Shown here piece by piece: positions 11,840-22,421 of a DNA stretch of 64,000 nucleotides; the first letter of the stretch is position 1; each line of letters begins with the position of its first letter. Source of the stretch: Guadua angustifolia (Eukaryota; Streptophyta; Magnoliopsida; Poales; Poaceae); the NCBI GenBank assembly GCA_036346375.1, contig JAYEVE010000452.1, positions 39,174 through 103,173 on the forward strand, in the 5' to 3' direction. The notes below the pieces were generated by a model. The model searched no databases. It was not told the DNA's origin and saw nothing but the letters and a program-made list of their open reading frames with translations. Position numbers and translations under genes: made by a program.

Positions 11840-13080
11840 GCCTCCGAGCGCTCGTTTTACGCTCTAGCTAGACGCGGCCGCGATCACGGGAGGACCAGAT
11901 GCCTCCGCAAGAGGCTCTGGTTCCCGAGTGCTCATTTTTATCATGACTAGGCGCGGTAGTGGTCGATAGGGAGGTCTAGATGCCTTCGCGAGGGTTACGG
12001 TTCCGAGTGCTCGATTTTCGTCGTAGCTAAACGCTTGCCGTGGTCGGCGAGGAAGGTCGAATGCCTTCGCGAGAGGTTCGGTTCCCGAGTGCTCATTTTA
12101 AATGCGTAGCTAAACGCGGCGTGGTCGGCAGAGGAGGTCGAAGCCTTCGCGAGAGGTTACGGTTCCCGAGTGCTCGTTTTTAAATGCGTAGCTAAACCGA
12201 CCGTAGTCGGCGAGGAGGTCCAAATGCCTTCAGCAGGAGGTTACGGTTCCCGAGTGCTCGTTTTATGTCATAGCTAAACCTTGGCCGTGGTCGGCGAGGA
12301 GGTCGAATGCCTTGAGAGGTTACGGTTCGAGTGCTTCGTTTTCGTCGTAGCTAAACGGCCGTGGTCGGCGAGGAGGTCGAATGCCTTCAGCGGGAGGTTA
12401 CGGTTCCCGAGTGCTCGTTTTCGTCGTACCAAAACAGCGGCCGTAATCGGCGAGAGGTCGAATGCCTTCGCGAGAGGTTCTTGTTCTGAGTGCTCGTTTT
12501 CGTCGTAGCTAAACGCGGCCGTGGTCGGCGAGAGGTCGAATGCCTTCGCGAGGTTACGGTTCCCAAGTTCTCGTTTTTAAATGCGTAGCTAGACACGGCC
12601 GTGGTCGGCGAGGAGGTCGAGATGCCTTCGCGAGAGGTTACGGTTCCCGAGTGCTCGTTTTTCGTCATAGCTGACACGGTAGTGGTCGGCGAGGAGGTCG
12701 ATTGCCTTCGCGAGAGGTTACAGTTCCCGAGTTCTCGTTTTAAATGCGTAGCTAAACAGCGGTAGTGGTAAACAAGGAGGTCGAATGCCTTCGCGAGAGG
12801 TTACGGTTCCCGAGTGCTCATTTTTCGTCGTAGCTAAACCTTGGCCGTGGTCGGCGAGGAGGTCGAATGCCTTCGCGAGAGTTACGGTTCCGAGTGCTTG
12901 TTTTAAATCATAGCTAAACCTTGGCGTAGTCGGCAGTAGGTCAATGCCTTCAGCGGGGAGGTTACGGTTCCCGAGTGCTCGTTTTAAATCGTAGCTAGAC
13001 ACGGCCGTAGTCGGCGGGGAGGTTCAGATACCTTCGTGAGAGGTTCTGGTTCCCGAGTGCTCGTTTTACGTCGTAGCTTG
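11840..13080. repeat. Tandem array, about 15 units of roughly 81 bp
   Basis: Each unit carries the words GAGTGCTCGTTTT, GTAGCTAAAC, GTGGTCGGCGAGGAGGTCG and ATGCCTTCGCGAGAGG. The GAGTGCTC word recurs at about 11846, 11927, 12005, 12080, 12168, 12254, 12330, 12410, 12489, 12568, 12650, 12730, 12812, 12893, 12976 and 13056. Units differ mainly by 1-3 base indels within CpG-rich words. The array probably belongs to the U3 region of the surrounding LTR-like unit. Units abut without unique spacers. Confidence 0.85.
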
Positions 13081-13260
13081 ATGCGTTAGTCGGGCTAGTT
13101 TGGCGCCGCAGCTAGGCGAGTTAGTCGGGCTGGTTTGGCGCCGCAGCTAGGCGAGTTAGTCGGGCTGGTTTGGCGCCGCATCTAGGCGAGTTAGTCGGGC
13201 TGGTTTAGCGCCGCAGCTAGGCGAGTTAGTCGGGCTGGTTTAGCGCTGCAGCTTGACGAG
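13081..13260. repeat. Tandem array, five units of 35 bp
   Basis: The word TTAGTCGGGCTGGTTTGGCG recurs every 35 bases from 13086 (second copy at 13121), with single-base changes in the first and last units. The array directly follows the 81-bp array and sits in the same LTR-like unit. It is non-coding. Confidence 0.85.
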
Positions 13261-13524
13261 GGGCATCCATCCCGAGTCCTCGTCGGGCGAGGCTATCTAC
13301 GAGAGGAGAGGCTACTGTCGATCCCACGAATACGCCCCGTCCGCAGGTGTGGGACCTGGAGGGGGTGAGCAAGCGCGTGTTTACCATACGTTGACCGAAC
13401 ACTATGCTCGTGTGGTGACGTTGCGATTGCTTGGTTGCTGATCTCGTGGTTAGTAGCCGTTCCATCTACTTCGTGCACCATCAAACCGACGTATCGTTCT
13501 CATCAGAAGATCGGGCCGACCCCC

Positions 13525-15083
13525 GTGCGCATCAAGCTTATTCCAATTTGTTTGGTTGCAAGTTAGGATCTTTTCCATTTCGGTACTTGGGAATTCCGAT
13601 GCATTATAGGAAGTTGAACAATTCTGATTGGCGGGTGGTTGTCGAGAGGTTTCAGAAAAAACTAAGTGGCTGGAAAAGTAAGTTGATGTCAGTTGGGGGG
13701 AGATTGGTGCTGATTAATTCTGTGTTGTCTAGCTTGCCAATGTTTATGATATCTTTTTTTGAGGTACCAAGGGGTGTACTCAAAAGAATTGATTATTATA
13801 GATCCCGTTTCTTTTGGCAAAATGATCAGCACAAGAAGAAGTACAGGCTCGCGAGATGGGATACCCTATGCCAACCAAAAGATCAAGGTGGGTTAGGGAT
13901 TCTAAATCTTGATTTCCAAAATAAAAGTCTCCTAAGCAAGTGGTACATTTAAGTTAAGCAATGAACAAGGGATTTGGCGACAGCTGTTGACAAACAAATA
14001 TTTCAAAGGAAAACTTTAAGTCGGTGAAAAGAAACGGTGATTCTCATTTTTGGAGTAGCCTCATGGGGTTAAATCTCAATTTTTTCGTCTTGGTTCCTAT
14101 ATTTTAAATAATGGGACTCAAGTAAGGTTTTGGGAGGATAATTGGTTGGGTAGTCTACCCTTAAAAACTCAATACCCTTCTTTATTTAATATTGTTAGGA
14201 AGAAGAATGCAAGCGTGGCGGAGGTCCTTGGTTCATCTCCTCTAAGCATTATCTTTTAGGAGGTCTTTAGTGGGGACTAAAGCGAGGGATTGGGAGGATC
14301 TAGTTGCGAGAACAATGAATGTAACCTTACAAGGGGGGACTGATTTTTTCAGGTGGCATCTCCATAGTCATGGGATGTTCTCGGTTAAGTCCATGTACAA
14401 TTTCTTGGTTAATAATGGTATCAAAGTTTCACAGGAGATTTGGTACACTAGGTTACCTTTAAAGATTAAAATCTTTTTATGGTATCTAAAGACGGGTGTC
14501 CTGTTGACTAAAGACAATTTAGTTTGGCGCAATTGGCGCGGGGATACATCTTGTTGTTTTTGTAGTACAACCGAAACTATCAACACTTTTTTTTTTATTG
14601 TTGTTATGCTAAATTCTGTGGTGTTTGGTATACATGACTTTTAGTATCGGTCCTCCTATAAATATCCATCATTTGTTTAATGGGTGGTTAAAATAAGAGG
14701 GTCACCAGATCCTCTGTATTACTATCGGGAGTTGCGGGATTTGTTGGGCCTTATGGCTCACAAGGAATGATCTTTGTTTTTGACAAATGCATACCTAAAT
14801 CCTTTTGCGGTATTATTCAGAGGAACACCTTTGGATTAGTACATGGGCCAAATTACAATGGCGTGAATCGAACAAAGAGGCTCTTCTCCATGGTTGTAAA
14901 TCAATTGAGTCGATAGCTATCGATTATTTGCGTCTTTTGGTTGGCCTTTTGTACTTAGAATTGGTTATCCTGTTTGAGGTTTTGGTTATTTGTCGATCTG
15001 GCATAGATTTTGCGTTTTGTAATAAGTATGGACTGATTCTCTCTAAGAGAGATGAAGTCGGAATTTTGTATTCCATTATCTAA
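13525..15083 (+). pseudogene. LINE (L1-type) ORF2 C-terminal half, 5'-truncated
   Basis: Around 13525-13950 the frame reads FGCKLGSFPFRYLGIP, then KLSGWKSKLMSVGGRLVLI and QGGLGILNL, the end of a plant L1-type reverse transcriptase. Around 14280-14640 a zinc-binding zf-RVT region follows (WYTRLPLKIKIFLW and CCFCSTTETINTFF). Broken frames up to about 15060 give the usual C-terminal tail. Frameshifts lie near 13955-14270 and after 14640. The start is deep inside ORF2, as in 5'-truncated LINE insertions. The element stops at a run of nine A at about 15082-15090, immediately before NLR-like sequence, so this run is probably its poly(A) tail and the LINE cut the gene. Confidence 0.8.
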
Positions 15084-15084
15084 A

Positions 15085-15420
15085 AAAAAATATGGTAAGC
15101 GTCCAAATTTACTCTTCGAACAAGGCCATCAGCTAGACATGACGGACATTGCTTTGCATCCTGCTTTTCCACTTTGCATCATACCTTGTAATAGAAGTAG
15201 CACAACCAATGTTCAAATGAAGAAGGAATTACCAAAGGTGACACTTGGAGAACTAGTAGGAGGTCATACTGATAGGCCAAAAGGAGAGTTCTATCTATTG
15301 ACATGGGAATCAAGGATACCCCCTCATACTTCGTTTATTCACTTTGTTCCAAGTTGTGCTGAAGGTATGCCTGAAGGTACTCCATTGTCAGGGAGGAAGC
15401 GTCGAAAAGTGTCTATATAA
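15085..15420 (+). pseudogene. NLR-like family, C-terminal fragment (copy 1)
   Basis: This encodes the last 105 or so residues of the family protein, from LLFEQGHQ to the terminal SGRKRRKVSI and a TAA stop. It matches residues 380-487 of the intact gene at 39287-40750, at about 96% nucleotide identity by eye. Everything upstream is replaced by the LINE ending at 15083, so no coiled coil or NB-ARC part remains. The 3' flank also matches that of the intact gene (15421-15755 with 40751-41364, the latter holding an extra MITE). The ORF start used by simple ORF calling lies in LINE sequence and is not a gene start. Confidence 0.85.
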
Positions 15421-15832
15421 TCTTACTACATGATGCATGTCTAATGTAGTAGCAGCTGTACATTTTTAGCCACGTGCTTGCAGTATGACCTTGATAACAA
15501 TTTATAGATAGCAGCGTATGTCAGCAAAGTTATTGTTAGCTATTCTCGTGTTGTTGCAAAATCTTATTGTCTTTCTCAGGAATATGTCGTCTTATTTTGT
15601 ACTACCTTTGTTTCCAGTACGCACATTTGGCCTTGAACTTGTCGAATTATATGTTAGTAGAAACTATGAAAAATGTACCGAATGGAAGTACTTTTGACAG
15701 CATGAAAAATCTAAATATGCGTGTACACTAGCGGTCTGGAAACAGATGGAGTGCTGTTCAGTGACATTGTTGGTTCAAGTTAAATGAATAGTAAGAGGGA
15801 TGAAATGATTGGCTGTAGGGGTAAATATGAAT

Positions 15833-16556
15833 TTGCTCGCCAAACATGCAGAGATTGCTCTCGATCTCATTCCTGAACCTGGTCAGAACGGAGAGCCAGA
15901 ACTGAGTGTTCATGTTCTTCCTCAGAATGTCGGCCAATGCGAATGCCACGACGAGTGACCATGATTTTCTCATCATCAGTATTGGGAACTCCTGCACCAT
16001 TGATGCTAGATGTGGGTAATCATCCATACTTGTGCTTCTGAAGGATAGAACCTTGAAGAGATAGCTGTACTCCTCGAATGACAAATTGTTCAGACAAATG
16101 GGCTTCACTGTACCAAATCTTGATAATTTTTCTATCGTACTTATGACTATCACCTTGCTTTCTTTGCTAACGCGTGCTACCAATGAGTAAACCTCTGTCC
16201 AATCCTCATCTCTCACGTCTGAAGTAAACTCAGCAATAAACAAGGTCCTTCCAGAAATGCACATTTCGCGGTCACTTCTCCGAAAATTATCCCCGCTAAG
16301 GTGCAGAATCGAAGAGAAGTGGGAGCGAACCCTCTCATCATTGCAAACGTACGTGACGCGAGTTTTCTTCCCGACAAAACGGCCACCGATGATTGCATGC
16401 ACAGTAAGAGAACTTTTAAGAGGGTGAATGTCCAACAAGATGTTGATGACCTTTTTCTTCTCGGCGTGGCGACCAGACCTGAAGTTTTATGCCGTATGGT
16501 CCACGGGAAATGCGTTCGCATCCGCCCAAAAGTACAACTAATTACCAACGACTGAT
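15833..16556 (-). pseudogene. NLR-like family, NB-ARC-region fragment (copy 2)
   Basis: Reading from 16556 downwards, the fragment holds the P-loop IIGGRFVGKKTRV, then SSILHLSGDNF, a hydrophobic strand with LFIAEFTSDVRDEDW, SKESKVIVIS, LSFEEYSYLFKVLSF, and a degenerate GLPL-like part up to IESNLCMFGE. It aligns with residues 150-380 of the intact gene at 40750. The coiled-coil N-terminus is absent, two short deletions lie near 16480 and 16545, and the C-terminal module is replaced by unrelated sequence after MFGE near 15833. It is therefore a pseudogene. The closest relative in the window is copy 7 at 41646-41975. Confidence 0.8.
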
Positions 16557-17075
16557 TTGGTTGTCTACCAAGATGGCGGCGTTCGGCAAAAATCTATTTG
16601 TGCTTTTAAGTATTATACTGGAAAGCTCTCTCTTCTGATGACAAGAACATGCCGACTCCCAAGTTGAAGCTCCTTTGGCTTGATCCTGAGCCTTCGACCC
16701 GTGGCAGATAGTCTCTCCAGTAACAATTTTGTTGAACTCATGCGTTAATTTTCAAAGACGAATATTTGTTGAACTCATGCGTTAATTTGACTCATGTAAC
16801 AATACATCCTCCACATATGACAACGTACGTATACATGTCATATAGTCTCTCCAGTGAGAATAAAAAAAATGATGTCCTAATCCTTGCATTCAAACAACAT
16901 TTTGGTAAATAATTAGATTGGTCTGAAAATGATGAGTAAATTTGTCTAGAAAAAACTTCATAATGTTATCAATCCGTTAGTATTCAAATTTATATTTTGG
17001 AGACCACACTTGAATTAGACACAACCAGACTGACTATTGGTGTTACAAAAGCGCTTGATCAAGGCAGAAATCAAA

Positions 17076-17168
17076 CTAAACAAATAATGCTCGGCATTTC
17101 CTCATCGGCGATGATGTCATATGCTTCTCTTCATCAGAAGTCGGAACAAAGTGAGGAGTCTTGGTGTA
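17076..17168 (-). pseudogene. NLR-like family, last-exon scrap (copy 3)
   Basis: About 30 codons read YTKTPHFVPTSDEEK and end in SSPMRKCRALFV before a stop. This equals the terminus of the fragment at 63321-63648, and the 3' flank 17005-17075 equals 63250-63320. The CRALFV ending shows a cysteine where the sister copy has R. Upstream coding sequence is missing because Copia-type sequence begins at about 17170. Confidence 0.75.
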
Positions 17169-17169
17169 G

Positions 17170-17892
17170 GATCGAAATATACTAATATAGCAATCGAGGG
17201 GGTAAATGATTACGTGGAAGCTAAAATTAAATTTTTGATGATTTTTGAAACACCCCAAACGGACTCAAATTGCTTGATTCGGATTCAACAAAAGCCTTAT
17301 TGGCATTTACCTCACAACAAAAATTTTGAGAAATTTTATTTTAAAAACAAAAAAACAAAGTGAAAAAATCTCCTCTAAAAAGAAGAAATGTGTGTGTGAA
17401 TGTGCAATATGTGTCCAAAATTCTCCCCCTTTGACAATGGATTCATCAAGATTTGTACAAAAGAGAGAACAAAATCTTTTTGTTTATTTTTAGTTTGTGT
17501 TTTTTATGTACTGAGCATTATAAGTCATCACAAATGTAACAGTTTTATCACCAAGTACTTACACCCTCAAATCTACAGATAAACAATGTAGAGTAAACAT
17601 AACTAGAAATCAAGTACTATTAATGATTTTTTTTGCACGGCATGATCTTTCTTTCTCAAAAATCTTAAAACCTAAAAACATTGAATGTTTTGTGCTTAAA
17701 AAAATTGATTCATTAATTGATTGCAACAATAACAATTGCAACGAATTATATGTACCATCAGCCTTACTTTTTAACCATACCAAGCAATCACAAGCTTAAG
17801 GTTTCATGGTTTCGGTCATACACAACATCTTCCAAGTTCGTATCAAAGTGCAATGATAAGCAGTCTCGTAAAGAAAAAGTGCGATAGTACAT
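17170..17892 (-). repeat. Copia-related non-coding debris (probable 3' LTR end)
   Basis: On the minus strand, 17215-17175 reads AATCATTTACCCCCTCG, like the AATTCACCCCC word near the end of many plant Copia LTRs. The rest is AT-rich with poly-A and poly-T runs. It lies downstream of the minus-strand Copia pol at 19750-20712 and probably belongs to that element. No gene is seen. Confidence 0.35.
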
Positions 17893-18198
17893 AACGGAAG
17901 AAAATTTGGTGCAGCCGGTCTCCAAACCACGAGCGCTGCGAACCGACTCCATATGCATGTCGCGTGGACGCCGCACCGATCCGACGTCTCTCTCACCGCT
18001 CCGCTCCCAGGTCAGCGCCGGCTTTGAGCGAACGCCGCGGCCGGCTCGAGGAAAGCGGCAGCGACTCACGCGGCAGGTGTGTGCCGGCGCAGGCTTACTC
18101 CTACAACGTCGCGGTTTTTGGCGCCACCGCCGGTGGCTCGTCTCGCGCCTCCGCCTCAGGGTGCCTCCACTCTTCCCGCTCCTCCCACGCCCGGCGAG
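17893..18198 (+). repeat. Left arm of a 305-bp inverted repeat
   Basis: This arm is about 85% identical by eye to the reverse complement of 19108-19413. Shared words include GAAAATTTGGTGCAGCCGG, GACGCCGCACCGATCCGACG and TCAGCGCCGGCTTT. It is GC-rich within AT-rich Copia debris. A 173-residue ORF across it is an alanine/arginine-rich artefact and its mirror appears in the other arm. Confidence 0.85.
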
Positions 18199-19107
18199 TC
18201 GGTCGCGTACTTCGGCGCCGCACCGGACTCCTCTACACCCGCCCGGTCTCGGCAGTCTCCTCTCCGCCTCCGCCGGACTCCGCCGCCTCCGCGCCGGATT
18301 CGGCCGCCTCCTCTGCGCAGGTCTTTGTTCAAAACATGCGCTTGGGTTCTGTTCCTTGTTTGGCAATATAAGCAGAGAACAGAGAAGTAGACGTCTTCAG
18401 AACCTTGCGCTGGTACTGAACTTCTGAACTTTGCAGCGACAAAGCACTTCTGGGCTTCAGGCCTTCCCTGCGACAACACTGCTTCAGAAGTTCCTCTCGG
18501 CAACACACAAACATGCACAAGACAGAGCAATTTTGACGGAACAATCAAAGTTTCACAGATCACGTTTTGGTGCAGAATTCTCTGCTTTTCTCATTGATCT
18601 GGCTAATACTTATACCCCTATGCTTACATACATCAAAATTGACTCAGATTGCAATCCGGACTGAAGACTCTGATTCCCTACGGACTGAACAACATTGCCG
18701 ATTACTATTTCACTTCCGGCACAGACACGGATGCTTAATAGAAAACAAACTGACTTAGTTACTTTGACTCGGAAGCAAAGCTGAATGAACGACCGACTAG
18801 AAAACTGACGCATCCCTGACTTTTGAACAACAAGATTAACTCAACAGTCTTCCCTCACCTCCCTGACCTCTAGTTGTTTGCCTCTAATTTGTGATTTGTG
18901 CCCATTTGTGCCTCCAATTTCACATCTTTGTTGTTTGATTCAAACACTTGTCCCGTGCAGGTGTTTCATTTGATGAACTAAAGCATCAAATTCTTGAGCT
19001 CAAGGAACTGCATTGTGATTGTTGAAGCTGCAATTGTCAGAAACTGCCAGTGTGACCAAGCGCCATCTCTGCGACAAGAGAGGAGTCCAAATAAGTCGCA
19101 CAAGCGG
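18199..19107. other. Spacer between inverted-repeat arms
   Basis: About 900 bp lies between the arms. Near 18360 it carries AATATAAGCAGAG, a possible TATA box followed by an AGAACAGAGAAG leader, which suggests LTR or TE promoter sequence. No conserved protein is seen. Confidence 0.4.
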
Positions 19108-19413
19108 GAGGAGCGGGAAGAGTGAAGGTACCCTGAGGCGGAGGCGCGGGATGAGCTGCCGCCGGCGGCGTCGAAAAACCGCGGCGTTGGAGGAGTAAGC
19201 CTGCGCCTCGGTCACACAAGCGTCGCGTGAGTCGTTGCCGTTTTCCTCGAAGCCGAGCCGGGCGTGAGTTCATCTGAAAGCCGGCGCTGACCTGGGAGCG
19301 GAGCGGTGAGAGAGACGTCGGATCGGTGCGGCGTCCACGCGGCATGCATCTGGAGCTGGTATGCAACGCTCGTGGTTTGGAGACCGGCTGCACCAAATTT
19401 TCTTCCGTACATA
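19108..19413 (-). repeat. Right arm of the 305-bp inverted repeat
   Basis: This is the mirror of 17893-18198. Differences are mostly small substitutions and 1-6 base indels. Homology continues weakly inward, with GGACTCCTCT on both sides, so the original arms may have been longer. Confidence 0.85.
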
Positions 19414-19749
19414 ATCTTGTTCTTGCATTTATCAACAATCACTTTTTGAGCTTTAGCACTTAACTTTTATATTTATCACTTTTTGAGCAGAATCAAGATA
19501 GCTAAGAAAGTTCAACTATGACAAGATTTAATTCAAGTTGTCATTTCATTTAAATAGTCATGTCATAAACTACACCATATATGCATAAACATGAAGTTGC
19601 AAAGACCTTTTAGCATAAACATAGCTTCAAATGATATATGTGTATGAAATACAATGCTCATTACTTTTTCATTGTTTTCTATTTTTTTGTTTTTTATTTA
19701 AGAAACACACAAAATAAAAAGTATGTTACAAAATATTACAAAATCTTCA

Positions 19750-20712
19750 AAAACTCCCTCTAAAAAATAACCCTTCGGATGAACCAACCCAAGTTCTCCC
19801 CGATAAAAGCAAAACAAGAAGAAGACAGGTTTTGTGAAGATGTCTGCCAATTGATGTTCAGTATCCACATGATGAAACACAATATTTCCCTTTTCTACAT
19901 GATCTCTAAGAAAGTGAAATCTGATCTCAATGTGTTTTGTTCTAGAATGTTGCACAGGGTTCTTAGCAATGTATATTGAACTAGTGTTATTACACAAAAG
20001 AGGAACACTATCCAAATTAACCCCATAATATTTAAGTATAACTACTATCCAAAGAATTTGAGAACAATAACTAGCAGCAACCACATATTCAGATTCAGCA
20101 GTTCATTGTGCAACAGAAGATTGTTTTCTAGATAACCATGCAATAAGAGAATTACCCAAGAAGTGACATGAACCAGATGTACTTTTTCTATCAATTCCAC
20201 AACCTCTAAAATCAGCATCAAAAAATGCTCTTAAACTAATACATGAGGAAGCAGAAAGCCATATGCCAAAGTCTTGAGTACCATGGAGATACCTGAAAAT
20301 CCACTTGACAGCTTGTCGATATGAAACACGTGGGGAAGCTTGAAAGCGAGCACACAAGTACACATCAAATTGAATATCCGACCTTGATGCAGTGAGATAT
20401 AAAAGTGAACCAATCATGCTTCTATATTCCTTTTCATCAACCATCTCATCATCTTCATCCGGATCAAGTGTGCAAGTGCCTCCCATGGGTGTCATGATCA
20501 ACTTGCAGTTTTCCATCCCAAAACGGCGAAGTAAATCTTTTGTGTACTTACTTTGATGAACAAAAGTATCTTCCTTCGTTTGTTTGATTTGCAGTCCCAA
20601 AAAGTATGTTAACTCACCCATCATACTCATTTCAAATTCCTTCCTTATGGTTTCTGAAAACTTAGACACTAAAACATAAGAGGAACCACCAAAGATGATG
20701 TCGACGTTTGTT
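19750..20712 (-). pseudogene. Copia-type retrotransposon pol remnant: reverse transcriptase C-half and RNase H
   Basis: Reading downwards from 20712, the frame starts in the catalytic region (VDIIFGGSS, corresponding to the YVDD box with part lost). It continues with MGELTYFLGLQIKQ, LRRFGMENCK, YRSMIGSLLYLTASRSDI and GCGIDRKSTSGSCHFLG. RNase H follows with VQHSRTKHIEIRFHFLRDH and HQLADIFTKP near 19800. These are diagnostic of Ty1/Copia. A stop or frameshift near 20100 splits the two halves. The 5' part (gag, integrase, reverse transcriptase N-half) is missing because unrelated sequence starts at about 20713. Confidence 0.9.
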
Positions 20713-21965
20713 ACTGACAATAATGAAAAGGAGGCTAGGCACCAGATCCAAACTTGATGGTAGCACGGGACACCGGATGTAGACAGGTTCAGGCTCTCAC
20801 GGAGGAGATAATACCCTAGTCCTATGCTCTGGGATTATTTGTAGCTAGTTAATTGCTGATGAGATTGTATGCTTTATGTTCCCCCGCCCCTCCCTTTATA
20901 TAGTAGAAGAGGGCGGTTACAAAAGAGAGTCCCACTCGGATACGAGGTAGGGATCACGTCTTCTATATCTATCTGTTTTGATAACAATTTGGATTACAAC
21001 CGTATCTTACCTAATCCGGCTTAGTTACTATCTCCAGAACTTCCTTATCGGGTACGCCTTGGCTCCCCGGATAGCTCCTTCCTTTCTGCAGTCGGCCCAG
21101 CCCATCCTTATTTGGTTGGGCTTCTTTGGCCCACCATGCAGATACCTGGACGTATACGTCCCGTAGTAGCCCCCGAGTGCTTCGCGGTTGGATTGCCTTT
21201 TTTCTTCCGAGGCCTCCCGACTGGTCTTTCATGCCGCCGAGTGCTCTACAGTAGGCGAGTAGGCCATGAAGGACTCGTCAGAACTCCACGTGGCATTATT
21301 CCGAGTGGTTCCCAACCCGATTTTTCGGGTCAGCATGCACTCGGTTTGGGAAATATTTCCACTCAAGTTGATTTGTTTAGCCATGGGGTACCTGTACGCC
21401 AGAGCGCACATCTATTGGCCTGTCATGAGGCGTACCACTAGATTTTGCTTTTTTAGATTATCTTTATGATACCTGATTCCGTTTCAAGCGATTGTTGACA
21501 TATGGCCCATATATGGCATATCATAAGAGGATGTCTATGTTTGGAAGGTACCCAAATCCCGTCTAAGGCGGTCATTGGCTCTTGGCCCATCATGGAGTGT
21601 ACCGTCTTCCAAATTAATTTTCGGCTCAATTGAGCCCATGCTTGTGATTTCTGCGGTGACCTTAGGCCCATCTTGAAGTCGCCCTAGGGCAACCCTCAAG
21701 TTATGCAAAAGCGAAGCATTTTCCGCTTAAAAGCTTAAAAGTCGCATCGTTCCTATAAATATGGAGCCAGAACAGCCGAGGCGGTTTTCAGCGTCTGATG
21801 CCCATTCGCCCCCTCCTCTTCTTTTGTTCGGCGTTGTGAGTTGTGAGCCGTCTGTGGACTCAGTTTTACACAAAGATGCAGGTTCCACCTCATTTTGGCC
21901 ATCTCAGATTCAAGGTGGCATGCCATATGCAATCAAAACCTTCTTTCGCTAGCAGGAGAGATGTG
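20713..21965. repeat. LTR-like non-coding stretch interrupting the Copia pol
   Basis: This sequence without a credible ORF begins exactly where the Copia catalytic motif breaks. It carries a TATATAAAG box on the minus strand at about 20898-20906 and CCTATAAATATGG on the plus strand near 21750, both typical of LTR promoters. It probably contains one or two LTR remnants. Ends and family are not resolved. Confidence 0.4.
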
Positions 21966-22188
21966 TTCCTAGTGTTTGAGAACATGTTTTACTCGTTTTT
22001 ACAGTGCTAGAAGTTGAAGGGACAAAAATAAATTATTATACAAGCTAGCTTTATTGTTTACTTTAGATAATATGGATAAAAGATAAAATAAATAGTAAAC
22101 TTTATTATTGTACTCGCTGGTGTTCGGAGGCTAACACCTTTGCAACATAATGGTATTCGCAAGCAAGCTACTCGCCCCAAAATACTTA

Positions 22189-22418
22189 GGGCCTGTTTGA
22201 TAGAGCTCTAGATTCCAGCTTCTTCTGAAATCTGAAACTTATAGGCTAAAATAAAGTGAATTAAGTTTATATTTTTGATCTAAAATGTAAACAAGATGAT
22301 CTATCTAAACACTCTTAATGTACTCACAGCTTTAGTTTCACGAATCTAGTGAATCTAGAATTTTCAGCTTCACCAGATTCACGAATCTGAAGAAGCTGAA
22401 TTTCTATCAAACACACCC
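22189..22418 (+). mobile_element. Tourist-like MITE (PIF/Harbinger type), 230 bp
   Basis: The ends are GGGCCTGTTTGATAG and, inverted, GGGTGTGTTTGATAG. The element is flanked by the 3-bp duplication TTA at 22186-22188 and 22419-22421, as expected for PIF/Harbinger. It has no coding capacity. The interior pairs with itself (repeated GATTCACGAATCTG words), so a transcript would fold into a hairpin. A second copy of the same length lies at 38128-38357. Confidence 0.85.
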
Positions 22419-22421
22419 TTA

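Larger units (their letters stand above)
10290..13500 (-). repeat. LTR-like unit with minus-strand TATA box and tandem arrays
   Basis: CpG-rich sequence without a credible protein lies between the Gypsy LTR and the LINE. On the minus strand a TATATAAGAG box lies at 10495-10504, followed by a GA-rich leader, as in promoters of plant LTRs. The portion upstream of that promoter (11840-13260) consists of two tandem arrays listed separately. The best reading is a solo or single LTR of another Gypsy-type element in minus orientation. Exact ends are uncertain. The ORFs on either strand are judged to be chance. Confidence 0.4.
15085..17004. repeat. Segmental duplication block B
   Basis: This block of about 1.9 kb is paralogous to block C (40440-42429). 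In order it holds an NLR-like C-terminus (+), a shared 3' flank, a second NLR-like fragment (-), and the flank also seen in block A. B retains sequence at 15837-16272 that C has lost. It lacks the 225-bp MITE and the CACTA element present in or next to C. It carries a short local duplication near 16709-16760. At 17004 it switches to sequence shared with 63248-63412. Confidence 0.8.

Noticed and set aside
11840..13260. CRISPR-like array
   Set aside because: The units abut directly with no unique spacers, and the genome is a plant. It is an ordinary tandem array.
17409..17582. Short AT-rich ORF near 17400-17582
   Set aside because: Low-complexity translation in Copia debris without any conserved feature.
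17906..18427. 173-residue ORF as a gene
   Set aside because: It is Arg/Ala/Ser-rich, lies in a GC-rich inverted-repeat arm with a mirror ORF in the other arm, and has no conserved motif.
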